A model generated the notes under the pieces. The model did no database searches, was not told the DNA's origin, and worked only from the letters and a program-made list of their open reading frames with translations. Source: Meghimatium bilineatum (Eukaryota > Mollusca > Gastropoda > Stylommatophora > Philomycidae). From it: 64,000 bases of DNA. This document shows, in pieces, positions 11,720 through 24,035 of this stretch. Position numbers and translations under genes: made by a program. Where the stretch lies: contig CM067315.1 in NCBI GenBank assembly GCA_034231615.1, positions 16,347,513 to 16,411,512 on the forward strand, written 5' to 3'. Positions within the stretch are counted from its first letter, which is position 1. Each line of letters begins with the position of its first letter.

Positions 11720-12165
11720 TTCTTCATATTCCACTTCTAGGTTCGTTTTCAAAGTCTTGTAAATGAGCAGGATATACTCCAGAGAACGGAATTCCATGTG
11801 TCATGGTGTGCAGCTTTCTTGTGCCATGTTTGCATCTTTCTTGTGATATATGCGCCTTTCAAGCCGACACATGTGACTTCATTATGCGATATATCCATGT
11901 AGACTCGAATACAAACAGAGTTCACATAAGAAGATTGGGTTCCACTAGAGACAGAGAAAAATATCCATGGATGTGAGTGAAAGAATAACGGAGACATGCA
12001 TTAAATGTTGTGTTGTAACCAAGAGCAATCAAATATATGACAATATATGGGATGAGACAGAAAATTTCACCACCGAATCTCCTTATTCTCCGCTTACAGC
12101 ATTCATGGAAGACAAACAGTGTTGCACGTCCTTTCTTCCTTTACGGCCCCGGCAACACAAATTCT
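11720..12165 (+). repeat. interspersed repeat family E2, copy 1 (longest)
   Basis: Contains agaacggaattccatgtgtc, the phrase gatatatgcgcctttc, a ccatggatgtgagtgaaaga phrase, ttaaatgttgtgttgtaacc and a terminal aaacagtgttgcacgtcctt. Parts of this order recur at 16785-16920, 24310-24575, 43190-43390 and 48355-48550, all on the same strand. No conserved protein is visible. Class unknown. Confidence 0.65.
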
Positions 12166-12524
12166 CCTTACTGTCCTACCCACTCCTTATTGTTGTATTC
12201 CACCCATCGCAGTTTTTACCACTAAATTTATTCCTTCACTCGTTTCTCTAACTTTTTCTACTTTGTTATACATTACTTTCTTTCTGTCTCTCATTAATAT
12301 TTGATTTGTTTTTGTGTCTCAATCTCTCTCTTTCTCTTGCAATCGTGATTTCACTTTATTTCTGATTAACTTCAATACTTAACTTTCCTCGCAATTTTTC
12401 TCTTAACATATCCAACTTTCCAAACTCTATTTTTATTTTATCACTGTGTATTTTCTCATTTACTTGATCTATATCTTTTATTTTGCCTGCAATCCATCTC
12501 TAGAGACACCTATTTTTTTTTAAA
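12166..12524. other. pyrimidine-rich unassigned stretch
   Basis: T/C-rich on the plus strand (ctctctctttctcttgcaa and similar). The overlapping open frames here follow from low complexity. Confidence 0.5.
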
Positions 12525-12732
12525 GCACGGACACTTTTTATAGACACGCTTTGTCCTCGACTACCTTTTTTTCATGGACACATTATGACCACGACTACCT
12601 TTTTACGGACACCTTATTTCCACGGCTACCTTTTTGAGGACACTTTATGTCCGCGGATACCGTTTAATGAACACTTTATTACCGCGGTTACCTTTTTAAT
12701 GACACATTTTCCTGCTGCCCCTTTCGGACATT
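12525..12732. repeat. ~31-33 bp tandem array, about 6 diverged copies
   Basis: Units follow the pattern ggacac.tta.t.cc.cg, then ctacctttt. They are diverged but clearly periodic. Non-coding. Confidence 0.75.
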
Positions 12733-12834
12733 TTGTGTTCTCTGATGCCATTGCTGAATACCACAATGAAAGATGCTTCATCTTTTCTGCACATGACAAA
12801 CCAAGTGTCTAAAGCTCTATCAATCTATGCCTTG

Positions 12835-13080
12835 ACATTTGTTATTCAACTGCGTCCTCCTAGAAGCTCTCTCAAAATATGTCTTGACATTTGTTATTCA
12901 ACTGTGGTCCTCCTAGAAGCTCTCTCAAAATATCTCTTGACATTTGTTTTGCAAGTGTGGTCCTCATAGAAGCTCTCTCAAAATATCTCTTGACATTTGT
13001 TTTGCAACTGTGGTCCTCCTAGAAGCTCTCTCAAAATATGTCTTGACATTTGTTATTCAACTATGGTCCTCCTAAAAGGT
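12835..13080. repeat. 53 bp tandem array, about 5 copies
   Basis: Units contain tagaagctctctcaaaatat and cttgacatttgttattcaac. The period measured between successive gaagctct starts (12863, 12916) is 53 bp. Confidence 0.95.
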
Positions 13081-13584
13081 TCTCGTAAATAACTTATGGC
13101 TTCCACCCCCTTCCAATCCGCGGCTTAATTATATCTATTGTCTATTGTCTTTCCCCAGGTGAACGATGGTTGATCGCATTCACACGTGCCGTTAAGCGTA
13201 TTGTCTGTTTTTTTTTTAAATTTCCATTTTGATGTATGGATTAATAACACACTAAAAATACTCACACCCTAAACATTTTTGCTTTTGTTTCTGGAAAAAA
13301 AACACACACTTTTTTCAGATTATTTTTAAAAAAATGCAATCCATTAGATTGTTTTATAAAAATAATATTATTGACGTCAACTTTTGTCAAACCCCCACTC
13401 ACTCTTGTCAGGGCATGAAATTTCTAACTTGTTTGAGCATCCCCCCCCCCTGCCCCTCTTCTCCAATTGTTGAGGTAAAGTATGAAGAGTCACCACGCAT
13501 TAAACAACTGTTCTAAGTTCTTCATTCACTCCTTTATATCTGCGTATTTCTTATTAATGGTCTTCTACCACTCAACCTCTGTCA
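13081..13584. other. unassigned stretch with homopolymer runs
   Basis: Contains a T-run (13209-13217) and a C-run near 13441-13450. No gene recognised. Confidence 0.45.
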
Positions 13585-13780
13585 TACATTGTATACACTC
13601 GTTCGAGTTGCCTTTGAGGTCCTGGGTTCAATCCACAGTTGGGACATGATTTTTGTCTTTCGGAGGTACAATCAAAATCCTTCATGTACATGTCTCGGCG
13701 TCTGCTATGATATAGGAGCCTTTATTGCCACATCCCATAGAAAGCCTCCCTGCACTCCTTCTCGGGAAAACATGCAGTAA
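13585..13780 (+). mobile_element. tRNA-derived SINE candidate
   Basis: A consensus B box GGTTCAATCC lies at 13625-13634, followed by a cacagttgggaca phrase of the kind seen in mollusc SINE heads. The A box upstream (around 13590) is poorly conserved. The remaining ~140 bp is an unclassified body. No tRNA cloverleaf can be drawn. Confidence 0.45.
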
Positions 13781-13909
13781 CGAAAGCTCAAGTTGCTGAG
13801 GACAGAGAGGACAGAGAGGACAGAGAGGGCAGAGGTATGCGGTTGAGATTTTCGTGTTCTGACACTTCTACGATCCTAACGGTCTTATGGTTGTTGTTAA
13901 ATCACGCTG

Positions 13910-13910
<1 letters not shown>

Positions 13911-13974
<64 letters not shown>

Positions 13975-13976
13975 AC
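13911..13976. repeat. (CT)n microsatellite
   Basis: Nearly pure CT dinucleotide tract with occasional TTT interruptions. Confidence 0.95.
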
Positions 13977-14118
13977 TCTTTCACATTTATTCTTAATTAA
14001 TTTCTCATCACCATATAGTTTCATCTCACACACTCTGACTCCCATCCACCATTTCCTCGCATTTCCTTACTATCAGTTTCTTGAGTATCGTCTTACATTC
14101 CGACCTCAAGTACCATCC

Positions 14119-14190
14119 ACACACACACACACACACATACATAATTATATCATGTCAACGCAAATATTCACACACACACACACACACATA
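14119..14190. repeat. two (CA)n microsatellites with a short spacer
   Basis: CA runs at 14119-14138 and 14170-14188, separated by about 30 bp. A second catac phrase ends each run, so the pair may be a small duplication. Confidence 0.9.
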
Positions 14191-14570
14191 CATACCGAGT
14201 GCGGGGCCATTGTGCGACAACGATACAACTTGGGACTAGAACTGAAGACAGCTCCATAACTGGATCTTGAGTGGATAATCAGGAAAAGACAATGCCATTA
14301 CAAAAGATGTTCGATTCTTTAGTGGGTAACGGAGGGGAGATAAGGACAGGGAAGAGAAGTAATTGATGGAAAAATAAATTGGAATACAATAAGAAAGTTG
14401 CAATTCAAACGTTCATTAGAGTGAGAGACGAATGAAATAGTAATGAAAGATGTAAGAATTAAAATACATTTTCTCTAACATGTGGAAAATTTGAAATAAA
14501 TATGTTTAGAATGCGGCAGGAAGGAAGGGTGAAAATCTGGCGAAAGAATACAGTGGAATCCCTCTATAAC
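14191..14570. other. unassigned purine-rich stretch
   Basis: No gene recognised. Rich in GAA/GGA on the plus strand. Confidence 0.45.
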
Positions 14571-15014
14571 CCATTCGTGTATAACATATGTCCCTGTATA
14601 ACACATGTCCCTGTATAACATATGTCCCTGTATAACATATGTCCCTGTATAACACATGTCCCTGTATAACACATGTCCCTGTATAACATATGTCCCTGTA
14701 TAACACATGTCCCTGTATAACACATGTCCCTGTATAACACATGTCCCTGTATAACATATGTCCCTGTATAACATATGTCCCTGTATAACATATGTCCCTG
14801 TATAACATATGTCCCTGTATAACACATGTCCCTGTATAACATATGTCCCTGTATAACACATGTCCCTGTATAACACATGTCCCTGTATAACACATGTCCC
14901 TGTATAACATATGTCCCTGTATAACATATGTCCCTGTATAACCCATTCGTGTATAACATATGTCCCTGTATAACATATGTCCCTGTATAACATATGTCCC
15001 TGTATAACACATGT
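14571..15014. repeat. 17 bp tandem array, about 26 copies
   Basis: The unit tgtataacacatgtccc alternates with the variant tgtataacatatgtccc. A 15 bp variant unit (tataacccattcgtg) occurs at both ends, 372 bp apart, i.e. 21 units of 17 plus one of 15. As no minus-strand frame of the unit contains a stop, three overlapping open frames of 148-172 codons appear. They are not genes. Confidence 0.97.
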
Positions 15015-15394
15015 TTAACAATCCCAGTTATATTTGTTATTCATTATTTATACTGTGTATAGTGAATGAGTGTAATTATATCAAAACTATTCTGTCTTAA
15101 CAAGTTATTATACCGATAATTGTTTTAACAAATCATCAGACAATTACAAGTATACTAACTTAATCTTGCTGTTTCGTTATGTCTCTCTCTCTCTCTTTCC
15201 TTTGTTCTCTTTTTTCTCTATCTCTTTTTTTCTTTATCCCTTTTCTCGTTTTCTCTCCCTCTCTCTCTTTCTCTCTCCTACTCTGTTCCTTTCTCCTTTT
15301 CGTTCTCGTTTCCCCTACTTTTATTTCCTTAGGTATGCATCTAGGTAGACACATATATGAACCAGGAAGGCGTACATGAAGGTAGGCAGGTAAA
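15015..15394. other. AT-rich stretch followed by a pyrimidine tract
   Basis: 15182-15330 is T/C-rich simple sequence (ctctctctctctttcctttg). The minus-strand open frame over it is low-complexity Arg/Glu/Lys and not a credible gene. Confidence 0.6.
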
Positions 15395-16545
15395 TACAAT
15401 ATGTTAGTAGGTAGGTAGGTAGATGGATCAGGTAGGTAAGTAGGTAGGCAGGTAGACAGCTCATATGCGTAATATAGATATATCAAGAAGGCAGATATAT
15501 AGATTGATCAGGTCTGTTGATTGATCGGGTAGGTAGATAGCTCACGTGGTAGATGGATAGATCAGGTAAGTAGATTGATAGATCAGGTAGGTAGATTCAT
15601 ATATCAGGTAGGTAGATGGTTATATCAGGTAGGTAGATGGATAGATCAGGTAGGTAGATGGATAGAACAGGCAGGTAGATGGTTATATCAGGTAGGTAGA
15701 TGGATAGATCAGGCAGGTGGATGGATAGATCAGGTAGATAGATGGATAGATCAGGTAAGAAGATTGATAGATCAGGTAAGAAGATTGATAGATTAGATAG
15801 GTAGATTGATAGATCAGGTAGGTAGATGGTTATATCAGGTAGGTAGATGGTTATATCAGGTAGGTAGATGGATAGATCAGGTAGGTAGATGGATAGAACA
15901 GGTAGGTAGATGGTTATATCAGGTAGGTAGATGGATAGATCAGGTAGGTAGATGGATAGATCAGGAAGGTAGATGGATATATGAGGTAGGTAGATGGATA
16001 GATCAGGTAGGTAGATGGTTATATCAGGTAGGTAGATGGATAGATCAGGTAGGTAGATGGATAGAACAGGTAGGTAGATGGATATATGAGGTAGGTAGAT
16101 GGATATATGAGGTAGGTAGATGGATAGATCAGGTAGGTAGATGGATATATGAGGTAGGTAGATGGATATATGAGGTAGGTAGATGGATATATGAGGTAGG
16201 TAGATGGATATATGAGGTAGGTAGATGGATATATGAGGTAGGTAGATGGATAGAACAGGTAGGTAGATGGATATATGAGGTAGGTAGATGGATAGAACAG
16301 GTAGGTAGATGGATATATGAGGTAGGTAGATGGATAGATCAGGTAGGTAGATGGATAGATCAGGAAGGTAGATGGATATATGAGGTAGGTAGATGGATAG
16401 ATCAGGTAAGAAGATTGATAGATCATGTAGGTAGATTGATATATCAGGTAGGTAGATGGCTATAGCTGGTAGGTAGATGGATAGATCAGGAAGATAGATT
16501 GATAAATCAGATAGGAAGATTGATATATCAGGTAGGTAGATATTC
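15395..16545. repeat. 21 bp tandem array, about 50 copies
   Basis: The unit is atagatcaggtaggtagatg plus g, with variants gatatatgagg, gatagaacagg and gttatatcagg. Both strands stay open for hundreds of codons because 21 is divisible by three. The plus strand reads IDQVGRW repeats and the minus strand SIYLPDL repeats. Variants are intermingled, not in blocks. Confidence 0.97.
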
Positions 16546-16784
16546 ACTTGCAGAAAGATGTGGGGATTTAAAAATAGATGAACGTGCCATGAATGTATCA
16601 GAATAGATATACACACTGAGATTTGCAGATTAAACTCAGGCAATGATGCGCTGGTTAGTGCGATTAGCAGACAGACACATAGACAGATGACAATATATGA
16701 AAGTTCAGGAGAGTTTGTCGAAGAGGAATGGTATATAATTGATGTTTTCTCGCGTTGTCAGACAGAAAAATAGCGCTCAGACAT
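16546..16784. other. unassigned stretch
   Basis: No gene recognised. It begins with residual gatag-type motifs of the array and continues as mixed sequence. Confidence 0.4.
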
Positions 16785-16920
16785 ATATCACATGTGTAGA
16801 CTCAAACACACACAGATTTCAAATAAGAAGATTCGGTACCACTAGAGAAAGGGAAAATATCCATGGATGGGAGTTGAAGAATAACACAGAGATACATTAA
16901 ATGTTGTTTTGTAACCAAGA
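16785..16920 (+). repeat. interspersed repeat family E2, copy 2 (partial)
   Basis: Closely follows part of copy 1 (11880-12025): tgtagactcaaacacaca, aataagaagattcggtacca, atatccatggatgggagt and acattaaatgttgttttgta. About 135 bp, no coding signal. Confidence 0.8.
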
Positions 16921-17054
16921 GAAAGAAAGACGGCCAAATGAACTTCGGTAATCACGGACATGCTGACAGATGTAAGCGTTTCCATTTCTCTACAACTGCT
17001 TAGTTCAGCTGTAATTAATCCAATCTTACTTGTATTACAATATTCGTGATATAA

Positions 17055-17340
17055 TTGTAAATAGGTTTATCTTTCTCTCCCTTCTTTCTCTCCTACCTTT
17101 CTGTCCCCTCTGTCAATCCCTTCTTTCTGTCATTTTTCTCTCTTTCTATTGCTTTTTCTTTACACCTTTCTTTTTCTCCCACCCTTTTTCTTTCTTGGTG
17201 GTTGTTTCCTGCTTTTATTCTCCCTATCTCTCTTTCCATATATCTATCTTGCTTTCTCTCCATATATCTATCTCTCTCTCTATCCATATATCTATCTCTC
17301 TTTCTCTTCATATATCTATATCTCTTTCCATATATCTCTA
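17055..17340. repeat. pyrimidine-rich simple sequence
   Basis: T/C-rich run that grades into ccatatatctatctctctct phrases and then the TATC microsatellite. Confidence 0.8.
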
Positions 17341-17780
<440 letters not shown>

Positions 17781-18317
17781 CATATATCTTTCTTGCTCTC
17801 TTATACTTCTGCCCTTCATTTTACTCTCTTCTTTTCTCGCTCTTCTCTCGCTTTCTCTCTCTCTCTCTCTCTCTCTGTATTTCTCACGTTCTCTTTATAC
17901 CCCTTACTCTCTCTTTCTTTCTCTTGTTCTCTTTCTTTCTTTCTCTACTCATTTACCTTTCACTAAAGAGATTTCTGTTACCGCTTCTATTGTCTGTTTC
18001 TACGACATGCAACTGTGTTCTCATCAGTTTAACTATTTCTTACAAATAAAAAGTGTGTTTTCCGTTGTTCGATTTTTGTGTGTGTCTGACGTAGTAATCA
18101 ATAGCCGTTGCGTCTGATAACGTCTATTAGACAGCAGCAAATAATAGCATTTACTTCTGATATAGTCTCATTAGACAGCAACAAACGTCACGTGCGTTGC
18201 TGTTTGTCTAATGATTAAGTTGTGTATGTGGTCCGCCATATAAACTATATGCTAACAACCACCACCTTACATAGAACGTCCTATAGACTATTTGCTAGCA
18301 ACTACCCCCACCATGAA
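17781..18317. other. pyrimidine-rich then unassigned stretch
   Basis: A CT dinucleotide run lies at 17855-17875 and mixed sequence follows. A short repeated phrase (ctattagacagca / tcattagacagcaac) occurs at 18123 and 18168. Confidence 0.5.
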
Positions 18318-18421
18318 ATTTTGGAGATGCGATTAGTCAAGTACGGAAGAACGCGTGTGCAATTGTTGCTAGGCGATTTGGTGCCGTTGAACGGACTGGT
18401 TCAATTCCCGTTAGTCTCATG
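18318..18421 (+). mobile_element. interspersed repeat family S, copy 3 (3' half)
   Basis: Nearly identical to 42279-42381: ggagatgcgattagtcaagt, then acggaagaacg.gtgtgcaa, ttgctaggcgatttggtgcc, and gactggttcaattcccgtta. GGTTCAATTCC fits a polymerase III B box. The 5' half present in copies 1 and 4 is missing. The 59 bp array begins exactly at its 3' end. Confidence 0.85.
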
Positions 18422-19188
18422 AAATCTTCCAAGACTGAATGAGTAATACATCATCACCATGGATCTCCCTGAAATCTTCCAAGACTGAATGAGTACCACT
18501 ATGAATACATCATCACCATGGATCTCCCTGAAATCTTCCAAGACTGAATGAGTACCACTATGAATACATCATCACCATGGATCTCCCTGAAATCTTCCAA
18601 GACTGAATGAGTACCACTATGAATACATCATCACCATGGATCTCCCTGAAATCTTCCAAGACTGAATGAGTACCACTATGAATACATCATCACCATGGAT
18701 CTCCCTGAAATCTTCCAAGACTGAATGAGTACCACTATGAATACATCATCACCATGGATCTCCCTGAAATCTTCCAAGACTGAATGAGTACCACTATGAA
18801 TACATCATCACCTTGGATCTCCCTGAAATCTTCCAAGACTGAATGAGTACCACTATGAATACATCATCACCATGGATCTCCCTGAAATCTTCCAAGACTG
18901 AATGAGTACCACTATGAATACATCATCACCATGGATCTCCCTGAAATCTTCCAAGACTGAATGAGTACCACTATGAATACATCATCACCATGGATCTCCC
19001 TGAAATCTTCCAAGACTGAATGAGTACCACTATGAATACATCATCACCATGGATCTCCCTGAAATCTTCCAAGACTGAATGAGTACCACTATGAATACAT
19101 CATCACCATGGATCTCCCTGAAATCTTCCAAGACTGAATGAGTACCACTATGAATACATCATCACCTTGGATCTCCCTGAAATCTTGG
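18422..19188. repeat. 59 bp tandem array, about 13 nearly identical copies
   Basis: Units contain aaatcttccaagactgaatg and atcatcaccatggatctccc. The first unit has an internal deletion; the rest differ only at single positions (accatgg versus accttgg). There are no unique spacers, so this is not a CRISPR array. The high identity suggests recent homogenisation. Confidence 0.98.
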
Positions 19189-20124
19189 TTAAGCCATGTG
19201 CCATGTTCTCAGAATGTCTCGGGGTTGTTCCAAGACTGTAACGTCTTGAAGTGCGACCCAAAAATAAGACTGAAGTTGGACTTTTAAGGTCGAAATGCGC
19301 AGAAATTGCATTACAGCTGTAAACCACGATACAACACATTTAATTCTCTAGATTCCACGATGGTTACTAACAGAATTGTGAGAACGAGCACAGAAGCAGT
19401 GAAGATAGCATCTTAAATACAAAAATCATCAAATGTACCGTCTATTAAACCAAGTCAAATAAATCTCTAGACATTACGGTGTTCACATACAACGAACAAT
19501 ACAAGTAAACAGTTTTGCAGAATTTTACCCGTGGTATCAATAATTTGTTAGAAGTGTAATATTACTTTTCTGTTTCAAACAATTCTCGTAATCGATTTGT
19601 GCATGTCACGAACTGAAAGTTTTTAACCTTCAGAACTCCCTCGTGCTGTGAAGATGAACCTCATCGTGGGACTCCAACCCGATAGCTTTCTCTGGTTGCC
19701 CATATCGTTAATAACTTAACATTTTAGACAATAATTATTATGTTAATCCTTCGCAAGAGGAACATGGTAATGAAATAAAATATATTTGGTTTTTGTTAGT
19801 CCTCGAATGTTTAAAGATTCCATTTCGGGAGCAACAAAGACTGCGACAGTGAGAACATGACTGGAGAAGATCTTGAGGGAAAGCAGTCATATTTCTGCTA
19901 TTGTATTTGTCTACTTAGATGTGCCGGCAGTGTTCTTACACAATTTAAATCTGTTAAGACAAGCACGGAATTGACGACCCAGCAATGTGGCCACTAGTTG
20001 CCTTTTCTCCAGATCTAGGGTCAATGCTGATGTGTTAAACAAGAATATTCGTTTGTTATTAGCATGGCATTAATTTTATCACGGTGATTTATTGTTAAAG
20101 TTAGTCCGTTGTCAGAACATCACC
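19189..20124. other. unassigned stretch
   Basis: AT-rich mixed sequence. No gene, recognised TE or array. The small open frame at 19148-19339 (minus) has no identifiable motif. Confidence 0.45.
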
Positions 20125-20440
20125 ATTGAACTTCTGACACGTTCTTAGGTTCACAGATATCCACTTGACTGAGTACATTGCACTTCCGACACGTCCTTAC
20201 GTTCTCAGATATACACTTGACTGAGTACATTGAACTTCCGACACGTTCTTAGGTTCTCAGATACATACTTGACTGAGTACATTGAACTTCTGGCACGTCC
20301 TTAGGTTCTCAAACATCCATTTGATTGAGTATATTGCACACCTGACACGTCCTTAGGTTCTCAAACATCCATTTGATTGAGTATATTGCACACCTGACAC
20401 GTCCTTAGGTTCTCAGATATCTACTTGTACATTCACCATT
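20125..20440. repeat. 52 bp tandem array, about 6 copies
   Basis: Units contain cttctgacacgttcttaggt and cacttgactgagtacattg. Two adjacent units (20331-20420) are almost identical to each other. Confidence 0.92.
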
Positions 20441-20524
20441 ACACTACGATTGACAGTTTCGTTTCTTGGTTGGATGATGAACGTTTTTCTAAGCCCATAA
20501 TATCCCTTATTTCTGGCGACACCA

Positions 20525-21570
20525 TAATCGAATTAATGGGGTGCTGTTCAATCTCAGTAGATTGAGGGTCGACTTAAACTAAGACGGACATTGTGTTCGC
20601 GACTTCTTGTTCGCCGACAATTGTGTACTAAACGCTACCAGTCTGAAAGATATGCAGGACAGTATGAACCTCTTTTCTTTGGCCTGTGATGCGTTCCGTC
20701 TCACCATCAGCACCGTGATAACATTAGTAATGTATCAGCCAGCGCCAGGTGTCCCATATACAGAACCAGTAATCACGGTAAAGGGATTAAAAACACAATA
20801 CGAGCAATAAGTTTGTATATCTCGGCATCACCCTGTCACAAACTGCTACAATTGACGAGGATGTTGCCTTGCGTATTTCTCGCGCCAGTGCGGCATTCAG
20901 GTGCCTTCGTGCAAACGTCTGGATCAGGCGTGGTCTCAGTTTGACAACTAAGTTGGACGTGTACCGTGCAGTTGATCTACTAACACTGATTTATGCTGCT
21001 TCATCCTGGACTGTCTATGCGAGACACGTTCGACAGCTAAATTCTTTACACCTTCAGTGTCTACGAAACTCCATGAGAGTATGTTGGCAGGATCGAACAC
21101 CAGACACGGAAATCCTTCAAAAGTACCTTTTTCAAAGCACCCGTACCCTGCTGACTAGACCCAAACTCCGCAGGACTAGTCACATCGTACGTATGCCAGA
21201 AAAGCGCCTTCCAAAGATATTATTCTATGGGGAGCTATTCGGTGGTAATCGTTCAAGCGGATGGCAGAAAAAGCGCTTCAAGGATCACCCAAACAACTCT
21301 CCCAAGCATTGAGCATCGATCCTAGCTCCTGTGAGATAACATCCCTTGATCGCTCAGGTTGGCACACCCAGATCACTGCTGACATCACTAAATTTGAAAA
21401 AGAAATAATACCGCGGGAAATTTACAAACGATATAAGCGGAATGACAAATCCGAAAACTCTCCTGCACCCGATCCTCTGTACTCCTGCATGCACTGCAAT
21501 ATAACATACCTGGTCTCGTCCTAATCGGACTCATCGGGAATCTACTAACTCACAAACCAAATTAGACAAT
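20525..21570 (+). mobile_element. non-LTR retrotransposon fragment L-A1 (RT C-terminal half)
   Basis: Decayed LINE ORF2. The RT motif C region reads LFADNCVLNATS (consensus FADD, second Asp changed to Asn). Then DMQDSMNLFSLACDAF, YQPAPGVPYTEPVITVKG, a YLGITLSQ-like phrase, RRGLSLTTKLDVYRA, SSWTVYARHVRQLNSLHLQC, RMPEKRLPKILFYGELFGG, and a C-terminal KKRFKD, LSIDPSSWEITSLDRSGWHT. Two frame changes (near 20815 and 21270) and an altered catalytic box make it dead. It matches L-A2 at 45376-47730 segment by segment, and is 5' truncated. Confidence 0.88.
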
Positions 21571-21789
21571 CGCACATTTGTTTGTGCTGCTAGGTCATCA
21601 CATGTATTGTGTTTCCTGTCTTGCTTATCTTCACTTGCGAAGGAGGAACATTATCATGAGTCCACGTTTTACATTCGTAGCATAGTGATGGTATGTCGAT
21701 CTTTTTATATAGTACAATTTTGGTATTCATGTTCCAATGTTTATTTTTGAAAATAGGATATATTAGGAAATCAGTATTATTGTCGAGCC

Positions 21790-22012
21790 ATCAGCAAACT
21801 TAACGTTTAGCCCCCATACTGATTTCCTAATATCTAGCCCCTATATTGACTAAACCTAGCTTCCATACTTTCTTCATAATAACTAGCTCCCTTACTGACT
21901 TCCTAATATATAGCCTACATACCGACTTCCTAATACATAGCCTACATACCGACTTCCTAATATCTAGCCCCCTTACTGGCTCCCACACCTAGCCCCCATA
22001 CTGACTTCTGAA
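21790..22012. repeat. 27 bp tandem array, about 8 diverged copies
   Basis: Units follow tagcccccatactgacttcc, then taatatc, with many substitutions. Two central units are almost identical (tagcctacataccgacttcc). Confidence 0.85.
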
Positions 22013-22249
22013 CTATGTGTTCTTCATTATTCTCTCGGAACTTCTGTAAATACTTTCTATGTTTTATTCCAATCCATTTACTTTGATTTCAATCCATTAT
22101 CCTTTGCCTGAATCTAATTTTCCTTTACTGACAGACCATCAGCCATTGCTCTCATGTAATGTTTATTTCTCATCAGACCTCACTTTTCGTTAGCGTTTAT
22201 CCAAGTCCAAGGGAATCGCTATATTGTTGATGTCGTTCTCGTATCATAG

Positions 22250-22745
22250 TTTTTGTTGGTTGTTTGTTGAATAACAGCTAGTGTTGATTGTTAGATTTGT
22301 TAATGGCAACTAGTGTTGATCGTGTGTGCTGAATCAGTTTCTGTGGAGAGTTTGGTTGGTAAATGACAGCTTTTTTGATATTATGTATCGAATTGCAGCT
22401 TCTGTAGTTCGTCAGTTTGTTGATTATTTGCATCTATTTATTCTTTGTTTATTGAATGGTAGATTCTGTTGATCAATTGTTTAAATGATAATTTATGTTG
22501 GTTGCTTGTTGAATGGTAACTTCTATTTATCGTTTGTTGAATGGTAGCTTCTGTTGATCGTTTATTGTTAAATGGTAGCTTCTTTTGATCGTTGTTTGTT
22601 GAATTTTCTGTTGATATATTTTTATTAGTATCTTCTGTTGATCATTTGTTGAATGACAGCTTCTGTTGATAGTTTGTTGTTTGGTAACTGCTGTTAATTG
22701 TTATTTGAAGTAGCTTCTACTGATCGTTTATTGAATAGTAGCATC
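22250..22745. repeat. ~28-30 bp degenerate tandem array
   Basis: A gttgatcgtttgttgaatgg phrase, then tagcttct, recurs roughly fifteen times with heavy divergence and length variation. Old array. Confidence 0.75.
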
Positions 22746-23470
22746 GGCTAATATTTTTTGTGTATATAAGACATTCTCCTAGATTGATCTAACCTTAAGA
22801 AATAGGTACCTAAATTTCTAAGAAAGTATAAGTGGTTAGCGTGATCACGTCATCCCTAGGTACGCCGTTAGTCAATGTAAAAACAGTGATTCCTATTGTG
22901 TTTCTCTGTATTATCTAATTGTGTGAAAAACATATTTATTATTACTTTTCCCGTAAGCAGCCTATTATTATTTGCTATGTCCGTAAGTATTAAATGACGT
23001 TTTTGACATATGCAAATGGTGATGATGAAATTTCTCCTTCACAAGCAAAGATGAGCATAGCATGAAGAACAATAATAAAAATAAACGAAAAATGATAAAA
23101 AAGCAAAACGTTGGTGGCTACTTATATTGGTTTAGGATTGTGAGTTTGTTGATGCACGATGAGTCAGATTGCTAGTAGGAAAGATCTATTGCAGTACTTG
23201 CAGTAAGTGCATGTGTGTAGAGTGTCTCACGGAAGAATATATATATAATATATAGTATAAGCTTGTATTAATGTCTAGAGTTGGCGCCTTCTGGGTACTG
23301 GTATAAAAGAAAGCTCTGCAGGAAATCGTTCGATTGCACAAAAGAAAAATTAGTTTCAGCGCTGGTAATTTCTGGGGATGGAAATAAACTAATCACTGTG
23401 TGTTCAAAACGGAAAGGGGAGATACCAAAAACAAAGTGGTTAATTTAAGGTCAAGCATCGATTACTTACT
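22746..23470. other. unassigned AT-rich stretch
   Basis: No gene recognised. A short AT-alternating segment is at 23239-23262. The last ~100 bp may be the 5' side of the L-D3 remnant but shows no protein motif. Confidence 0.45.
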
Positions 23471-23474
23471 GTGC

Positions 23475-23825
23475 AAAATTAGCTGGAGGCAACTGAAATG
23501 TGGTTTTTAAGAAATATGGTGAAAATTCCAATGGACAGCAAATAAAACTAATGTAGAAGTTCTCATATGTTGGAGTAATACGAGAAATTAAAGCACAACT
23601 TAGAATCAGACAATCAAGATTTTTAGGGCATGTGATGAAGAAAATAAAACGTGAACATTTAGTAACCATCGAAATGATCACGGGGAGAAGAGACAAGGGA
23701 AGACAAGAGCGATAGTTCTGAATGGGTTATCAATGTGATGCAACATGTCACCATCTGAACCATCTGAACACAAGAGACAGAGAGTTGTGGAGAAACATGA
23801 TCGCCTACCCCACTACGCTTGCTCC
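23475..23825 (+). mobile_element. non-LTR retrotransposon fragment L-D3 (C-terminus)
   Basis: The remnant reads MWFLRNMVKIP, QLRIRQSRFLGHVMKKIKRE, HLVTIEMITGRR, and near the end RDRELWRNMIAYP. These parallel MWFYRRMLRIP, GHFMRQGG and the terminal TMIAYA of L-D2 (8296-9085). Several stops and frame changes. RT catalytic motifs are absent. A matching terminus in reverse orientation lies at 40600-40830. Confidence 0.8.
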
Positions 23826-23894
23826 TTGATTGATTGACCGACCATTTTACTTTATTTGCATTTTAAATAATGCAATCACCATACATATATGTTT

Positions 23895-24035
23895 AAATAC
23901 AAATGTGCATGCACATTCAAATACACATTTACTGACTCGTTTACATAAACATTTACTGACACATTTTCACAGACATCAAGAAAACACATTTACTGACACA
24001 TTCACCGAAAATTTACAGACACCTTCATAGACATA
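23895..24035. repeat. degenerate ~27-50 bp repeat with acatttactgacacatt phrase
   Basis: The phrase acatttactgac recurs three to four times and cacagacatc-like phrases lie between. Weak array. Confidence 0.5.

Noticed and set aside
15597-16643. 348-codon minus-strand open frame
   Set aside because: It is a translation of the 21 bp array (SIYLPDL repeats). A unit length divisible by three with no stop explains the length.
18422-19188. CRISPR-like regular array
   Set aside because: Units are identical over the whole 59 bp with no unique spacers, and the genome is eukaryotic. It is a minisatellite.
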